Part shown: piece by piece, positions 1 to 8,652 of the stretch
How positions within the stretch are numbered: position 1 is the first letter of the stretch
Layout of the letters: every line of letters starts with the position of its first letter
NCBI GenBank assembly: GCA_005790505.1
Contig: SXUP01000004.1
Span: 1-64,000, forward strand
Direction: 5' to 3'
DNA: 64,000 nt
From: Actinomycetota bacterium
GTDB taxonomy: Bacteria > Actinomycetota > Acidimicrobiia > Acidimicrobiales > Ilumatobacteraceae
Notes under the pieces: generated by a model
What the model saw: the letters and a program-made list of their open reading frames with translations, nothing else
Databases searched by the model: none
Told to the model about the DNA's origin: nothing
Made by a program: the position numbers and the translations under genes

Positions 1-1
1 C

Positions 2-916
2 GTGCCATCTCGCTTGATGGGCAGAGGTGGTCACGAGTCGGTGCGGGCATCGTCGTCGTCAGTCGTGGGTGCTTATGTGGCGTTGACAAAACCACGGATT
101 ATTGAATTACTCCTCATCACCACAGTGCCAACAATGGTGCTAGCAGAAGGGGGCTGGCCATCTTGGGGTCTGGTGCTCATTACTTTGCTCGGTGGCACCT
201 TGGCTGCCGGTGGCGCAAACGCAATCAACATGTATATCGACCGAGACATTGATGCGCTCATGGAGCGCACCAAAATGCGACCGCTTGTCACGGGTGTGAT
301 TGCCCCGCGCAATGCGTTGATCTTTGCGATTTCACTAGAGGTCATTGCGTTTGGCGTGTTATGGGCGGGTGCCAATCTGTTGTCCGGAATTCTGGCCATC
401 TGTGCCACATTATTTTATGTTTTCATCTACAGCCTGTGGCTCAAACGGACGAGCAAACAAAACATTGTGATCGGCGGTGCTGCTGGTGCAGTCCCCGTTT
501 TGGTTGGGTGGGCGGCGGTCACGAATTCAGTCAGCTGGTCGGCAGTCGTGTTATTTGCCGTGATATTTTTTTGGACACCACCGCATTTTTGGGCCCTTGC
601 AATTCGCCATAATGCCGACTACAAGGCGGCTGGAGTTCCGATGTTGCCGACCGTTGTTTCAATGGAGAAAACCATTGCGGCGATGGTCTGCTATTGCATC
701 ACCGTGGTGGGTTTCAGTTTGGCCCTAGTGCCCGTTGCCGATTTGGGTTTGATTTATGTGATCGTGGCCGTGATCGTGGGAGTTTTGTTCCTCGGGGGCA
801 CAATCGCACTAGGTCGTAGGCCCTCTGAAGCCGGAGCCATGCGCCTTTTCTCTTTCTCAATTACCTATATCACTCTGTTGTTTGTTGCCCTTACTGTTGA
901 TGTTCTTGTGCTCTAA
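2..916 (+). CDS. ctaB: Protoheme IX farnesyltransferase (heme O synthase)
   Basis: UbiA-type integral membrane prenyltransferase that adds a farnesyl group to heme b to make heme O, the precursor of heme A for the oxidase encoded downstream. The first Asp-rich motif is intact (N76, D80, D84 in NMYIDRDID), followed by an arginine-containing MRPL loop. A second conserved stretch YSLWLKRTSKQNIVIGG and roughly eight or nine hydrophobic helices fit the family, as does the length of 304 residues. The GTG at position 2 lies at the window edge, so the true start could be further upstream. The first 23 residues are not conserved-looking; homology begins near YVALTKPR. The oxidase structural genes follow on the same strand, which supports the assignment. 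Confidence 0.95.
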   Translation: MPSRLMGRGGHESVRASSSSVVGAYVALTKPRIIELLLITTVPTMVLAEGGWPSWGLVLITLLGGTLAAGGANAINMYIDRDIDALMERTKMRPLVTGVIAPRNALIFAISLEVIAFGVLWAGANLLSGILAICATLFYVFIYSLWLKRTSKQNIVIGGAAGAVPVLVGWAAVTNSVSWSAVVLFAVIFFWTPPHFWALAIRHNADYKAAGVPMLPTVVSMEKTIAAMVCYCITVVGFSLALVPVADLGLIYVIVAVIVGVLFLGGTIALGRRPSEAGAMRLFSFSITYITLLFVALTVDVLVL

Positions 917-1055
917 CACGCGGTAATTTGCGCTATCCAATGTGGCGAGGATTTCCTTGAGAGGCAAGGTCTTTAGGTAGTGTTGAGTCCGTACTATAAG
1001 CGTTTCGTCCTTGTCACGTCTACCAACTGCACCGGACGCAGGAGATCAGCAATCC

Positions 1056-2681
1056 ATGACCACAATTCAGTCAAATGTTGATGCAGCCACTATTGGTGGT
1101 CGCTTGGCATCTGCCGAGCCAAGCCTCGCGTCCGCAATTGCTGATTGGATTACCACGAGTGATCACAAAAAAATAGGGCGATTATTTATCGGCTCATCGT
1201 TGTTGTTCGCAGTTGGCGTCTCAGTTCTTGGTGGGTTGCTTGGATTCGAGCGAATGAGTGCAAAGGGTTATTCAGTGCTTGAGGCAGACGCAGTCGTGCA
1301 ACTTTTCTCGGCGTATCAATTCGCACTTGTCTACGCCGTTGTTGCCCCACTCTTTGTTGGACTCGCCATCGCTGTTGTGCCGTTGCAATTAGGTTCGCGT
1401 TCGTTGTCGTATCCACGTCTCGCTTCTTTTGGCTTGTGGGCGTGGGTAAGCGGGTTAATCGTCACGCTTGTTTCAATTGCTGCCAACGGTGGTCCTGGAG
1501 GCGGCAACCCCGACATGGTTGATCTGTATCTTTTGGCGCTCGGGCTAGTTGCGCTAGGTCTGAGTGCAGCCTCGGTCAGCATTGTCGTAACTGTGCTTAC
1601 GTCCCGCGCGCCTGGCATGTCGCTCTTGCGAACGCCGATGTTTAGTTGGTCTGCGCTTATGGGTGCGATGGCTACGGTTTTGACGATGCCCGTGCTGATC
1701 GGAACATTGGTTTATACATATGTCGATCATGCAAATGGAAGATTGGCGTTTGGTGGCAACACCGACGTTTCGAAATGGATCGGTTGGTCTTTCACTCAGC
1801 CTCAAACTTTTGTCTTCGCAGTTATGGCTGTCGGTGTTTTGGCTGAACTTGCGCCAATTGTTGCCAATGTTCGACAACCACTCCGGCCCGTCATGTTGTT
1901 TGGGGTCACGCTTGTATCAACTGCGGCGCTGGGAGGCGCCACACAAAGTACGCATTCTTTTTCGTGGAACGGAACAATTGCCGACAAAGTAAAAGAACTT
2001 ATTCCGTTCGCGCTATTTAACCTCCTGCCGATTTTGGGAGTTCTCATCGTGTTGGCTCTTGGTGGTCTTGCGGCAAAAAATGGTCGAGTCAAATTGACTG
2101 CGAGTTTTGTGTTTGCATTTCTAGGAACTGGCATGTTGTTTGTCGGAATGCTCGTGCACGCGTTATCAATGATCGGTCCAGCGGCCCTCGCGGGAACCGT
2201 TGCCCAGGAATCATCAACGCTTTATGTGGTTTATGGAGCAGTAATGGTGGCACTCGGGGCAGTCGCGCACTGGGGACCAAAGTTATGGGGAAGGTGTTTG
2301 CCCAAAAAAGAAATGTTTGGACTTGCAGCACTTGCGCTGTTGGCAACAATCTTGAGTTCTTTGCCCCTCGTCTTAGCTGGATTTCTTGATCAACCAAGCA
2401 ATGTCGTTGCGGGGTGGTCTTATGATGCGTCGGGTCTTCTCAACGCAGTTTCGATGATCGGGCATGGATTGATGCTCGTCACGGTTCTTGGCTTTATTGG
2501 TCTCGCCTTCAAAAACTTCACATCGGGTGCATTCGCTAGCGACGATCCATGGGATGCACATTCCTTGGAGTGGTCCATTCCATCGCCAGCTCCTGCCGAA
2601 AATTTCTCTGATATCGCAATCGTTGGTTCTGCTGAGCCATTACTTGATGTCAAACCCGCAAGACAGGGAGTCTCGGCATGA
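1056..2681 (+). CDS. Cytochrome c oxidase subunit I paralog lacking all heme and copper ligands
   Basis: A 541-residue polytopic protein that aligns along its length with the real CtaD of this window: TSDHKK near the N-terminus, PLQLGSR/PRL/GLW after helix II, W-x-F-x-x-P in helix VI, HWGPKLWG after helix X and DPWDAHSLEW at the C-terminus. Every metal ligand is replaced. The low-spin heme His (H95 of CtaD) is Y87; the CuB His and cross-linked Tyr (H273, Y277) are Q248 and F252; the His pair (H322, H323) falls at Q297 and S298; the helix X His residues (H408, H410) fall at S386 and T388. It therefore cannot bind heme a, heme a3 or CuB in the usual way, and a structural or assembly role is inferred. 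I prefer the ATG at 1056, preceded by AGGAGA; a TTG at 1011 is in frame. It overlaps the next gene by ATGA. Confidence 0.85.
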   Translation: MTTIQSNVDAATIGGRLASAEPSLASAIADWITTSDHKKIGRLFIGSSLLFAVGVSVLGGLLGFERMSAKGYSVLEADAVVQLFSAYQFALVYAVVAPLFVGLAIAVVPLQLGSRSLSYPRLASFGLWAWVSGLIVTLVSIAANGGPGGGNPDMVDLYLLALGLVALGLSAASVSIVVTVLTSRAPGMSLLRTPMFSWSALMGAMATVLTMPVLIGTLVYTYVDHANGRLAFGGNTDVSKWIGWSFTQPQTFVFAVMAVGVLAELAPIVANVRQPLRPVMLFGVTLVSTAALGGATQSTHSFSWNGTIADKVKELIPFALFNLLPILGVLIVLALGGLAAKNGRVKLTASFVFAFLGTGMLFVGMLVHALSMIGPAALAGTVAQESSTLYVVYGAVMVALGAVAHWGPKLWGRCLPKKEMFGLAALALLATILSSLPLVLAGFLDQPSNVVAGWSYDASGLLNAVSMIGHGLMLVTVLGFIGLAFKNFTSGAFASDDPWDAHSLEWSIPSPAPAENFSDIAIVGSAEPLLDVKPARQGVSA

Positions 2682-3283
2682 CAATGACACTCCCGTCAGC
2701 TCCGAACCCCGCACCCAAAAGGCAAGCGCTGGTTGCAACTGCCGTTGCCTCTGTTGGGATAACGATGTTGGTGGCAGGAATGCTGGGTGTATGGCTGCGT
2801 TTTCGTGCTGCTGCCGACACGCGAATGTCATCAGATGGTCGGCGTGTCATTAAAGACTGGTTGCCATCGGATATCAAGATTCCCGAAGTTTCCTCGAACA
2901 CTATGCTGGCAGGACTATTTTTTGGATGTGTCATGGCGCAATGGGCCGTCTACGCAGCAAAGCGCGATGACTCGTCGCACCGCTCAATTGCGTTGGCCAT
3001 CTGCTTGCTCATGGAAGTCGCCATCATCAATGCGCAGGTCGCGGTCTACAGCCAAATGCAGATCGGTGTTAATGACGGCGTCTTTCAAGCAATGTTCTAT
3101 GCAATTACGGGGGTGATTGTCGTCTTGTTAGCAGTTGCAGTCGCCTTTACCGCAGTTACTTGGTTTCGGTCAGTTGGTGGCCGCGATAATGACAGCCACG
3201 TGGTGGCTGCTCACGCATTGTATTGGTATGTCCTTACTGCAGCATTTTGTGCAGTGTGGTTTGTGGTGTACGTACAGAAGTAG
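2678..3283 (+). CDS. Cytochrome c oxidase subunit III-like paralog
   Basis: A 201-residue membrane protein with about five hydrophobic helices, similar in layout to the real CtaE at 7678. It has an N-terminal helix followed by SSNTMLAGLFFGC (compare SSFVLLMSSLTM in CtaE), a central IINAQVAVYSQM segment and a C-terminal HALYWYVLTAAFCAVWF that corresponds to GLYWHFVDIVWIIIF. The similarity is remote and based on reading the two sequences together. The start codon overlaps the stop of the ligand-less subunit I paralog (ATGA), so the two are probably translationally coupled and form a complex. An alternative reading is a generic membrane protein, but the position and the YWY C-terminal motif favour the subunit III family. 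Confidence 0.7.
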   Translation: MTMTLPSAPNPAPKRQALVATAVASVGITMLVAGMLGVWLRFRAAADTRMSSDGRRVIKDWLPSDIKIPEVSSNTMLAGLFFGCVMAQWAVYAAKRDDSSHRSIALAICLLMEVAIINAQVAVYSQMQIGVNDGVFQAMFYAITGVIVVLLAVAVAFTAVTWFRSVGGRDNDSHVVAAHALYWYVLTAAFCAVWFVVYVQK

Positions 3284-3288
3284 GACAC

Positions 3289-4410
3289 ATGATTACAACA
3301 GGATCAAAATATTGTTTTGGCATCGCAGGTCTCGGGTCGTTGGGCGCCCTGATTTACATGATCCTGATCAACCCATCTGATGTTGGGGTGCTGGCGTTGC
3401 TCGGGATTGCGATTGCGATGTCAATTGTCGGAGGCGTCACTCAGTTCACGGGTGATTTTGATGCCGATACTGTGTCTGATGCAATCACGGTAAGTGCGAG
3501 TGCTCCTGCCAACAGCATGTGGCCACTGCTTTTGGCTCTTGGCGGTGTGCTACTGCTCGTTGGAATGACGACTAATCCAATTATATTTCTTTTGGGAATC
3601 GTGGTTATCGTTGCCGCAGGAATTGAGTGGGCGTTGCAGTCGTGGGCAGAACGTGCCTCAGAAGACTCTGCCTTCAACAGATTCGTGCGAGAGCGCGCGC
3701 TGACATCACTCGAGTTGCCATTGTTGGCCGGGGGTGCCGTCGCGGTTATTGCGATTGCATTCTCGCGAATAATGTTGGCAGTCTCGCCGGAAAACGGCGC
3801 AATCATTTTTATAGTGGTTGCTACGGCCGTGTTGGCTGTCGGATTCTTGATCGCGGTAAAGACGAATCTCAAGAAGACTTCAATAACGGCGGTGTGCGTG
3901 CTTGGGGCTGTCGCTCTTCTGGTGTCAGGCGGAATCGCAGGGCAGAGTGGAAATCGGGAACAGCTTGTTTCGGCCGCCGCTGAGGAGCATTACTCCCACA
4001 AGGATTGCGAAGAAACAGCATCAAAGTACTTTGACAAAAATTCTGAGAAAACAGTCAGCATGAAGTCGGGCATTTTGGCAACTATTCGCGTCAAGGATGG
4101 CAAGTTATCCGCTCAACTCATTGGTTTGGATGCCCCCGTTGCAACCGTTACCGTGGCGCGCTCGAATCAAGCAACTATCTTGTTCCGAAACCTTGACGAC
4201 GAGGAGCATCGACTTGTCGCCAACTTGGGAGTCAAAAAAGTTGGTGAGACTGGCGTTGTTGAAAAAATTGTCGATTGCACCCAGATGACTGGCAAAAATC
4301 AGACCCAAGCACTGCTTCTCAAGATCAATAAGCCTTCTGCATCTTCGGGGCCCTACACATTTACAGTTCCAGGCTTAGAGGGTCAAGAGATTGCGTTGGT
4401 GGTGCCGTGA
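3289..4410 (+). CDS. Multi-pass membrane protein with C-terminal cupredoxin-like domain (oxidase locus)
   Basis: About seven hydrophobic helices (roughly residues 5-225 of 373) are followed by a soluble domain. The helix pair around NSMWPLLLALGG and IVVIVAAGIEWALQSW resembles the two-helix subunit IV-like tail of CtaD (SYWPIAIAVGVG). The last 100 residues read like a cupredoxin beta-sandwich: VARSNQATILFRNLDDEEHR is the usual turn before the first Cu-binding His, and GPYTFTVPGLEGQEI the C-terminal strand pair, but the Cys of a blue-copper site is absent. Function unknown; a partner of the two preceding oxidase paralogs is inferred. ATG 3289 is chosen because it follows the previous stop by 5 bases. 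Its stop overlaps the GTG of ctaC (GTGA). Confidence 0.6.
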   Translation: MITTGSKYCFGIAGLGSLGALIYMILINPSDVGVLALLGIAIAMSIVGGVTQFTGDFDADTVSDAITVSASAPANSMWPLLLALGGVLLLVGMTTNPIIFLLGIVVIVAAGIEWALQSWAERASEDSAFNRFVRERALTSLELPLLAGGAVAVIAIAFSRIMLAVSPENGAIIFIVVATAVLAVGFLIAVKTNLKKTSITAVCVLGAVALLVSGGIAGQSGNREQLVSAAAEEHYSHKDCEETASKYFDKNSEKTVSMKSGILATIRVKDGKLSAQLIGLDAPVATVTVARSNQATILFRNLDDEEHRLVANLGVKKVGETGVVEKIVDCTQMTGKNQTQALLLKINKPSASSGPYTFTVPGLEGQEIALVVP

Positions 4411-5672
4411 GTCACGAGGGCACATTGCCAGTTTCTAAGCAAAACATGACTATTTTTGGAGGAGTGAAAAGCCAAGGTCGTCTAAATCGAAAAAAAACTG
4501 CGGTGATGGCGTTTGGTGTTCTTTTTATGGCGGGCTGTGCCCGTGATGCACCTCAGGATACTTGGCAGCCCAAGGGTGAAAATGCCTCGAACATCAACAC
4601 TCTGCAGTGGATCGTCTTTCCGCTAGCCGGAGTTGTTGGAGTAGCAGTCTTTGCGTTGATCGGATTTGTTTTGTGGCGCTATCGCGACAAAGGCCAGGCC
4701 ATCCCCCATCAGTCGCATGGAAATCCAGCGGTTGAAATTACTCTCACGATTATTCCGGCGCTGATCTTGAGCGTTGTCGGTGTTTTCACCTTTCGTGGCA
4801 TTTTTCAGTTAGCACAAACTAACGACACTCAAATGGTTATTAATGTGACTGGTCAGCAGTGGTGGTGGGAATACGACTATCCAGCCCAGGTAGTGAACGG
4901 TGTTGAAATATCGCAACCAATTATCACGGCGGGTCAACTTGTAATCCCAACGGACACGAAAGTGCTCTTGCGCGAAACCAGTCGAGATGTCATTCACTCG
5001 TACTGGATTCCAGCCCTTAATGGCAAAAAAGATGCAGTTCCAGGGCGAATTAACTTGTTGCGTCTTCAGGCTTACAAGCCCGGAATCTATGCCGGCCAGT
5101 GCACAGAATTCTGTGGCTTGTCGCACGCCAACATGCGGATGGAGGCGGTGGCTTTAGAGCCCGCAGACTTCGCAACGTGGGTAGCCAATCAGCAACGCAA
5201 TGCCCAGCAACCTGCTCAGGCATCACTGGCCCAAGAGGGTGAAGGGGTTTTTCTCAATCAGTGCATCCGTTGTCATCAGGTCAATGGTCTCAAAAAAGCA
5301 GATGGCACGGCGGCAATTGCTGCACCTGATGAAAATGTGTACTCAGGTGCTGCCCCGAATCTGACCCATTTGATGAGTCGCAACACCTTTGCTGGGGCGG
5401 CTTTTGATCTGGTCACTTCTGACTGTCGCAAAAATATCTGGACCGCTTCACCTGAGCAATTTGGTGCTGCGTATCTCGAGGGAGTTTCACCTAAATGTCT
5501 CAATCAAACGAACCTTCGTCGCTGGCTGCGCAATGCTCCTGAGATGAAACCGATGTATGCCGACCCGACCAAACTCGCCTCATCAGATGGCAAGTATCGT
5601 GGCATGCCTAATCTGAATCTGTCCGAGTCCGACATCGACAAACTTGTCGCCTATTTATCAACCCTCAAATAA
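4407..5672 (+). CDS. ctaC: Cytochrome c oxidase subunit II with fused cytochrome c domain
   Basis: Electron-entry subunit of a caa3-type oxidase, 421 residues. The N-terminus is a probable lipoprotein signal ending in FMAGC (Cys44). Two transmembrane helices follow (near IVFPLAGVVGVAVFALIGF and LTIIPALILSVVGVF). The CuA domain shows QWWWEYDY, the first ligand in VIHSYWIP, and the binuclear centre CTEFCGLSHANM (Cys-x3-Cys-x3-His-x2-Met). A C-terminal class I cytochrome c domain carries CIRCH for covalent heme, with a likely axial Met in GMPNLNLS; two further Cys (SDCRKN, PKCLNQ) sit between them and may form a disulfide. GTG 4407 overlaps the upstream stop; ATG 4446 is an alternative that gives a shorter signal sequence. 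Confidence 0.93.
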   Translation: MSHEGTLPVSKQNMTIFGGVKSQGRLNRKKTAVMAFGVLFMAGCARDAPQDTWQPKGENASNINTLQWIVFPLAGVVGVAVFALIGFVLWRYRDKGQAIPHQSHGNPAVEITLTIIPALILSVVGVFTFRGIFQLAQTNDTQMVINVTGQQWWWEYDYPAQVVNGVEISQPIITAGQLVIPTDTKVLLRETSRDVIHSYWIPALNGKKDAVPGRINLLRLQAYKPGIYAGQCTEFCGLSHANMRMEAVALEPADFATWVANQQRNAQQPAQASLAQEGEGVFLNQCIRCHQVNGLKKADGTAAIAAPDENVYSGAAPNLTHLMSRNTFAGAAFDLVTSDCRKNIWTASPEQFGAAYLEGVSPKCLNQTNLRRWLRNAPEMKPMYADPTKLASSDGKYRGMPNLNLSESDIDKLVAYLSTLK

Positions 5673-5687
5673 TCGGAGCAGACTGAT

Positions 5688-7685
5688 ATGGCCATCATTG
5701 AACGTCCAACACCAACAGCAGCTATCACTCTGCGCGCACCAGTCACACCTGCACAATCAATGGGGATTGTGCGTCGTCCTGTCACATCAACTGGCTGGAA
5801 ATCTTGGGTATTTACGGTTGATCACAAGAAAATTGGCATTATGTATGGCGTTTTCGCCATGTTCTTTTTTATTGTTGGCGGTGTTGAAGCACTTCTAATT
5901 CGTCTTCAACTTGCTACGCCAGACGGCAAAGTTCTTAGTGCTGACCTGTACAACCAAATGTTTACGATGCACGCAACAACGATGATCTTTTTGTTTGCAA
6001 TGCCGATGGCGGCAGCATTTGCCAATTATTTTTTGCCCTTGCAATTGGGCGCACGAGATGTTGCTTTCCCGCGCCTCAATGCACTTGGTCTCTGGTTGCT
6101 GGTTGCTGGTGGCCTCATTCTGAATGCGTCTTGGTTTCTTGGTGGGGCCGCTGACGGTGGATGGTTTATGTATTCTCCAAACTCTGGCCCTGTTTTTTCG
6201 CCAAGCAACGGCGTTGACTTCTGGACCCTCGGTGTGCAGATTGCTGGTTTTGGTTCCCTCATCGGGTCAATCAATCTGATCGTCACAATTTTGAATATGC
6301 GGGCACCTGGGATGACGCTGATGAAAATGCCCGTGTTCTGCTGGATGATTCTAGTGGTTCAGTTTTTGTTGGTGTTTTCGTTGCCAGTCATCACAGTGGC
6401 ACTTGTGTTGCTGACCTTCCAACGTTCTTTTGGAGCCACCTTCTTTGATGTCGCTCAAGGTGCCGACCCCTTATTGTGGCAGCACTTATTCTGGATCTTT
6501 GGTCATCCGGAGGTTTATGTCTTGATTTTGCCGGCGTTCGGCATCATCACTGAGGTACTTCCCACATTTTCTCGAAAGCCACTCTTTGGTTATCCGTTCG
6601 TGGTCTTTTCAGGTGCTTCAATTGGACTTGTCGGCTTTGGTGTCTGGTCACATCACATGTTCGCAACAGGGCTTGGTCCAATATCTGTCGCTGCGTTCTC
6701 TATTGCCACGATGGCAATTGCAATTCCAACTGGAGTAAAAATCTTCAATTGGACCCTCACAATGTGGGGGGGAAAAATCTGGTATTCGACCGCCATGAAA
6801 TTCTCCATTGGCTTAATAGTTTTGTTTACAATCGGTGGCTTGTCTGGCGTCACTCACGCGGTTGCTCCCTCAGATACGCAACAGACCGATACCTACTACA
6901 TCGTTGCCCACTTTCATTACGTTCTTTTTGGTGGAATGGTGTTTGGCCTTTTCTCTGGCTTCTATTATTGGTGGCCTAAAGTTTTTGGAAAAATGCTCAA
7001 TGAAAAACTTGGCGGCTGGAATTTTTGGCTGATGGTTATCGGTATGAATATGACCTTCGGACCAATGCATATTTTGGGACTCCAAGGTCAGCCGCGACGT
7101 ATGTATGTCTGGACTGAGGCGCGCGCCGGTGAGGGTCTTTTCAATTTTGGTTTCTGGAATAAAATTGCGTCACTTGGTTCTCTGATTCTGACTATCGGAA
7201 TTTTATTCTTCTTAATCAATATCGTCTACACCGCTCGTAAGGGTAAAATTGCTCCACTTGATCCGTGGGACGCACGCACACTTGAGTGGATCACAACGAG
7301 TCCCCCCAAAGAGCACAATTTTGATCGCATTCCAGTAGTGCACCATCTAGATGACTTCTTTCATCGTAAATATCAAGAAGATGCCACGACTGGTGAATTA
7401 GTGCAGATCGCTACTGGGGAGCAACTGGTCCGTGCTGAAGAAGCAAATGCTGATGCCCATATTCATCTTCCATCTCCGTCTTATTGGCCCATTGCGATTG
7501 CCGTTGGTGTCGGGACCCTTGGTTTTGGAGTGGTTTATGGAGTCCCAATCATGATTGTCGGTGTTCTGATGATTCTTGGTTCTTCCTTCGGCTTCGTTCT
7601 TGAACCATCTGTCGCTCAAGATATTGACTACGACCCACCAGCTTCTGGCGGTCAAGACACGAAAGAGTTGGCTCCCCTTGGATAG
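5688..7685 (+). CDS. ctaD: Cytochrome c oxidase subunit I with C-terminal subunit IV-like extension
   Basis: Catalytic subunit of the aa3-type oxidase, reducing O2 to water and pumping protons. All ligands are present: H95 (low-spin heme a), H273 with Y277 (CuB and the cross-linked Tyr in HPEVY), H322/H323 (CuB) and H408/H410 (heme a3 and heme a). At 665 residues it is about 90 longer than typical actinobacterial CtaD. The extra C-terminal part after EHNFDRIP contains two helices (SYWPIAIAVGVG and VPIMIVGVLMILGS) that look like a fused small subunit IV. ATG 5688 has GGAG upstream and lies 15 bases after ctaC. It contrasts directly with the ligand-less paralog at 1056-2681. Confidence 0.97.
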   Translation: MAIIERPTPTAAITLRAPVTPAQSMGIVRRPVTSTGWKSWVFTVDHKKIGIMYGVFAMFFFIVGGVEALLIRLQLATPDGKVLSADLYNQMFTMHATTMIFLFAMPMAAAFANYFLPLQLGARDVAFPRLNALGLWLLVAGGLILNASWFLGGAADGGWFMYSPNSGPVFSPSNGVDFWTLGVQIAGFGSLIGSINLIVTILNMRAPGMTLMKMPVFCWMILVVQFLLVFSLPVITVALVLLTFQRSFGATFFDVAQGADPLLWQHLFWIFGHPEVYVLILPAFGIITEVLPTFSRKPLFGYPFVVFSGASIGLVGFGVWSHHMFATGLGPISVAAFSIATMAIAIPTGVKIFNWTLTMWGGKIWYSTAMKFSIGLIVLFTIGGLSGVTHAVAPSDTQQTDTYYIVAHFHYVLFGGMVFGLFSGFYYWWPKVFGKMLNEKLGGWNFWLMVIGMNMTFGPMHILGLQGQPRRMYVWTEARAGEGLFNFGFWNKIASLGSLILTIGILFFLINIVYTARKGKIAPLDPWDARTLEWITTSPPKEHNFDRIPVVHHLDDFFHRKYQEDATTGELVQIATGEQLVRAEEANADAHIHLPSPSYWPIAIAVGVGTLGFGVVYGVPIMIVGVLMILGSSFGFVLEPSVAQDIDYDPPASGGQDTKELAPLG

Positions 7686-8298
7686 CGCAGCAGTTCTTAG
7701 CAATCATGACGTTCACAGTGCCGAACAGGGTCATCACTCGGCAACAGGATTGTCAAATAACAAGATGGCGATGTGGCTCTTTTTGGGCTCGGAGTGTTTG
7801 CTTTTTGGCGGTCTGATTTCAACTTACATGTTGTATCGCGGACGAATTACACAAGGACCACGTCCATCTCAGATCTTTGATATTCCGTTCACTTCAGTCA
7901 GTAGTTTTGTGTTACTTATGTCTTCTCTCACGATGGTTTTGGCAGTGACATCGACGCAACGCAGAGACTACGAGCGCTCAAAATTATGGTTGACGGTGAC
8001 TGCATTGCTGGGTGCTACCTTTGTGGGCGGTCAGGTCTATGAATTCACTGCGTTCTATAACGAAGGTCTGGGCTTCACAACAAACCTCTTCAGTTCTAGT
8101 TTCTATACTCTCACTGGTTTTCACGGAGTACACGTCACGGTTGGTGTGATTATGTTGATGGCTTTGCGCGGAATAATCAGCAAAAACAGAGACACTGGTG
8201 ATCGTGCTGAAGTTGTTGAACTGATTGGTCTGTATTGGCACTTTGTGGACATTGTCTGGATTATTATTTTCACCCTTGTATATCTGATTCCGGCATAA
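7678..8298 (+). CDS. ctaE: Cytochrome c oxidase subunit III
   Basis: Integral membrane subunit III of the aa3-type oxidase, about 206 residues with five helices. Recognisable segments are MWLFLGSECLLFGGLIS, GFHGVHVTVGVIML (the conserved GxHxxH-type helix) and the C-terminal GLYWHFVDIVWIIIF. The start is uncertain: TTG 7678 overlaps the end of ctaD and has AAAGAG about 10 bases upstream, while an ATG at 7576 lies deep inside ctaD and the next in-frame ATG, 7765, is close to the first helix. I give 7678. The overlap with ctaD and the 12-base gap to the next gene imply one transcript. Confidence 0.92.
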   Translation: MDSAAVLSNHDVHSAEQGHHSATGLSNNKMAMWLFLGSECLLFGGLISTYMLYRGRITQGPRPSQIFDIPFTSVSSFVLLMSSLTMVLAVTSTQRRDYERSKLWLTVTALLGATFVGGQVYEFTAFYNEGLGFTTNLFSSSFYTLTGFHGVHVTVGVIMLMALRGIISKNRDTGDRAEVVELIGLYWHFVDIVWIIIFTLVYLIPA

Positions 8299-8310
8299 AG
8301 GGCTTTGACA

Positions 8311-8634
8311 ATGGACGCCACAACCACCGCCACCGATACCGTTCAGCAAGGTGACTCGCATGAGCACGGGTTGAGCGACGCCATGGCAATCAAGATCGCC
8401 CTCATTTTGGCAGCAATGACTGCTCTTGAAGTTTCGACCTACTACGTGGATTTCGGTGCCTTTTTCCTGCCCGTATTGATTATCTTGATGATTGTCAAGT
8501 TTTTTACAGTAGTGAGTTACTTTATGCATCTCAAGTTCGAGCATCAGATGTTCAAACTCCTGTTTTACACTGGTTTGGGGCTTGCGTTATTTGTGTATTT
8601 TGTTGCCCTTGCGACCTTCAAGTTTTTTAACTAG
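8311..8634 (+). CDS. ctaF: Cytochrome c oxidase subunit IV (prokaryotic COX4 family)
   Basis: A 107-residue protein with three predicted helices: IKIALILAAMTALEVSTYY, FFLPVLIILMIVKFFTVV and LLFYTGLGLALFVYFVAL. The signature YFMHLKFEHQMFK between helices two and three is typical of the small CtaF/CoxD subunit that stabilises CuB assembly in bacterial oxidases. The N-terminus is short, soluble and His-rich (GDSHEHG). ATG 8311 is preceded by AAAGGG about 8 bases upstream, so I do not use the in-frame TTG at 8305. The window thus holds both this free subunit IV and a subunit IV-like tail on CtaD. Confidence 0.88.
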   Translation: MDATTTATDTVQQGDSHEHGLSDAMAIKIALILAAMTALEVSTYYVDFGAFFLPVLIILMIVKFFTVVSYFMHLKFEHQMFKLLFYTGLGLALFVYFVALATFKFFN

Positions 8635-8652
8635 TGCAGGTAAGGCGCCGCC

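Noticed and set aside
1186-1416. Minus-strand open reading frame inside the ligand-less subunit I gene
   Set aside because: Shadow of the plus-strand coding frame without ribosome-binding site or similarity.
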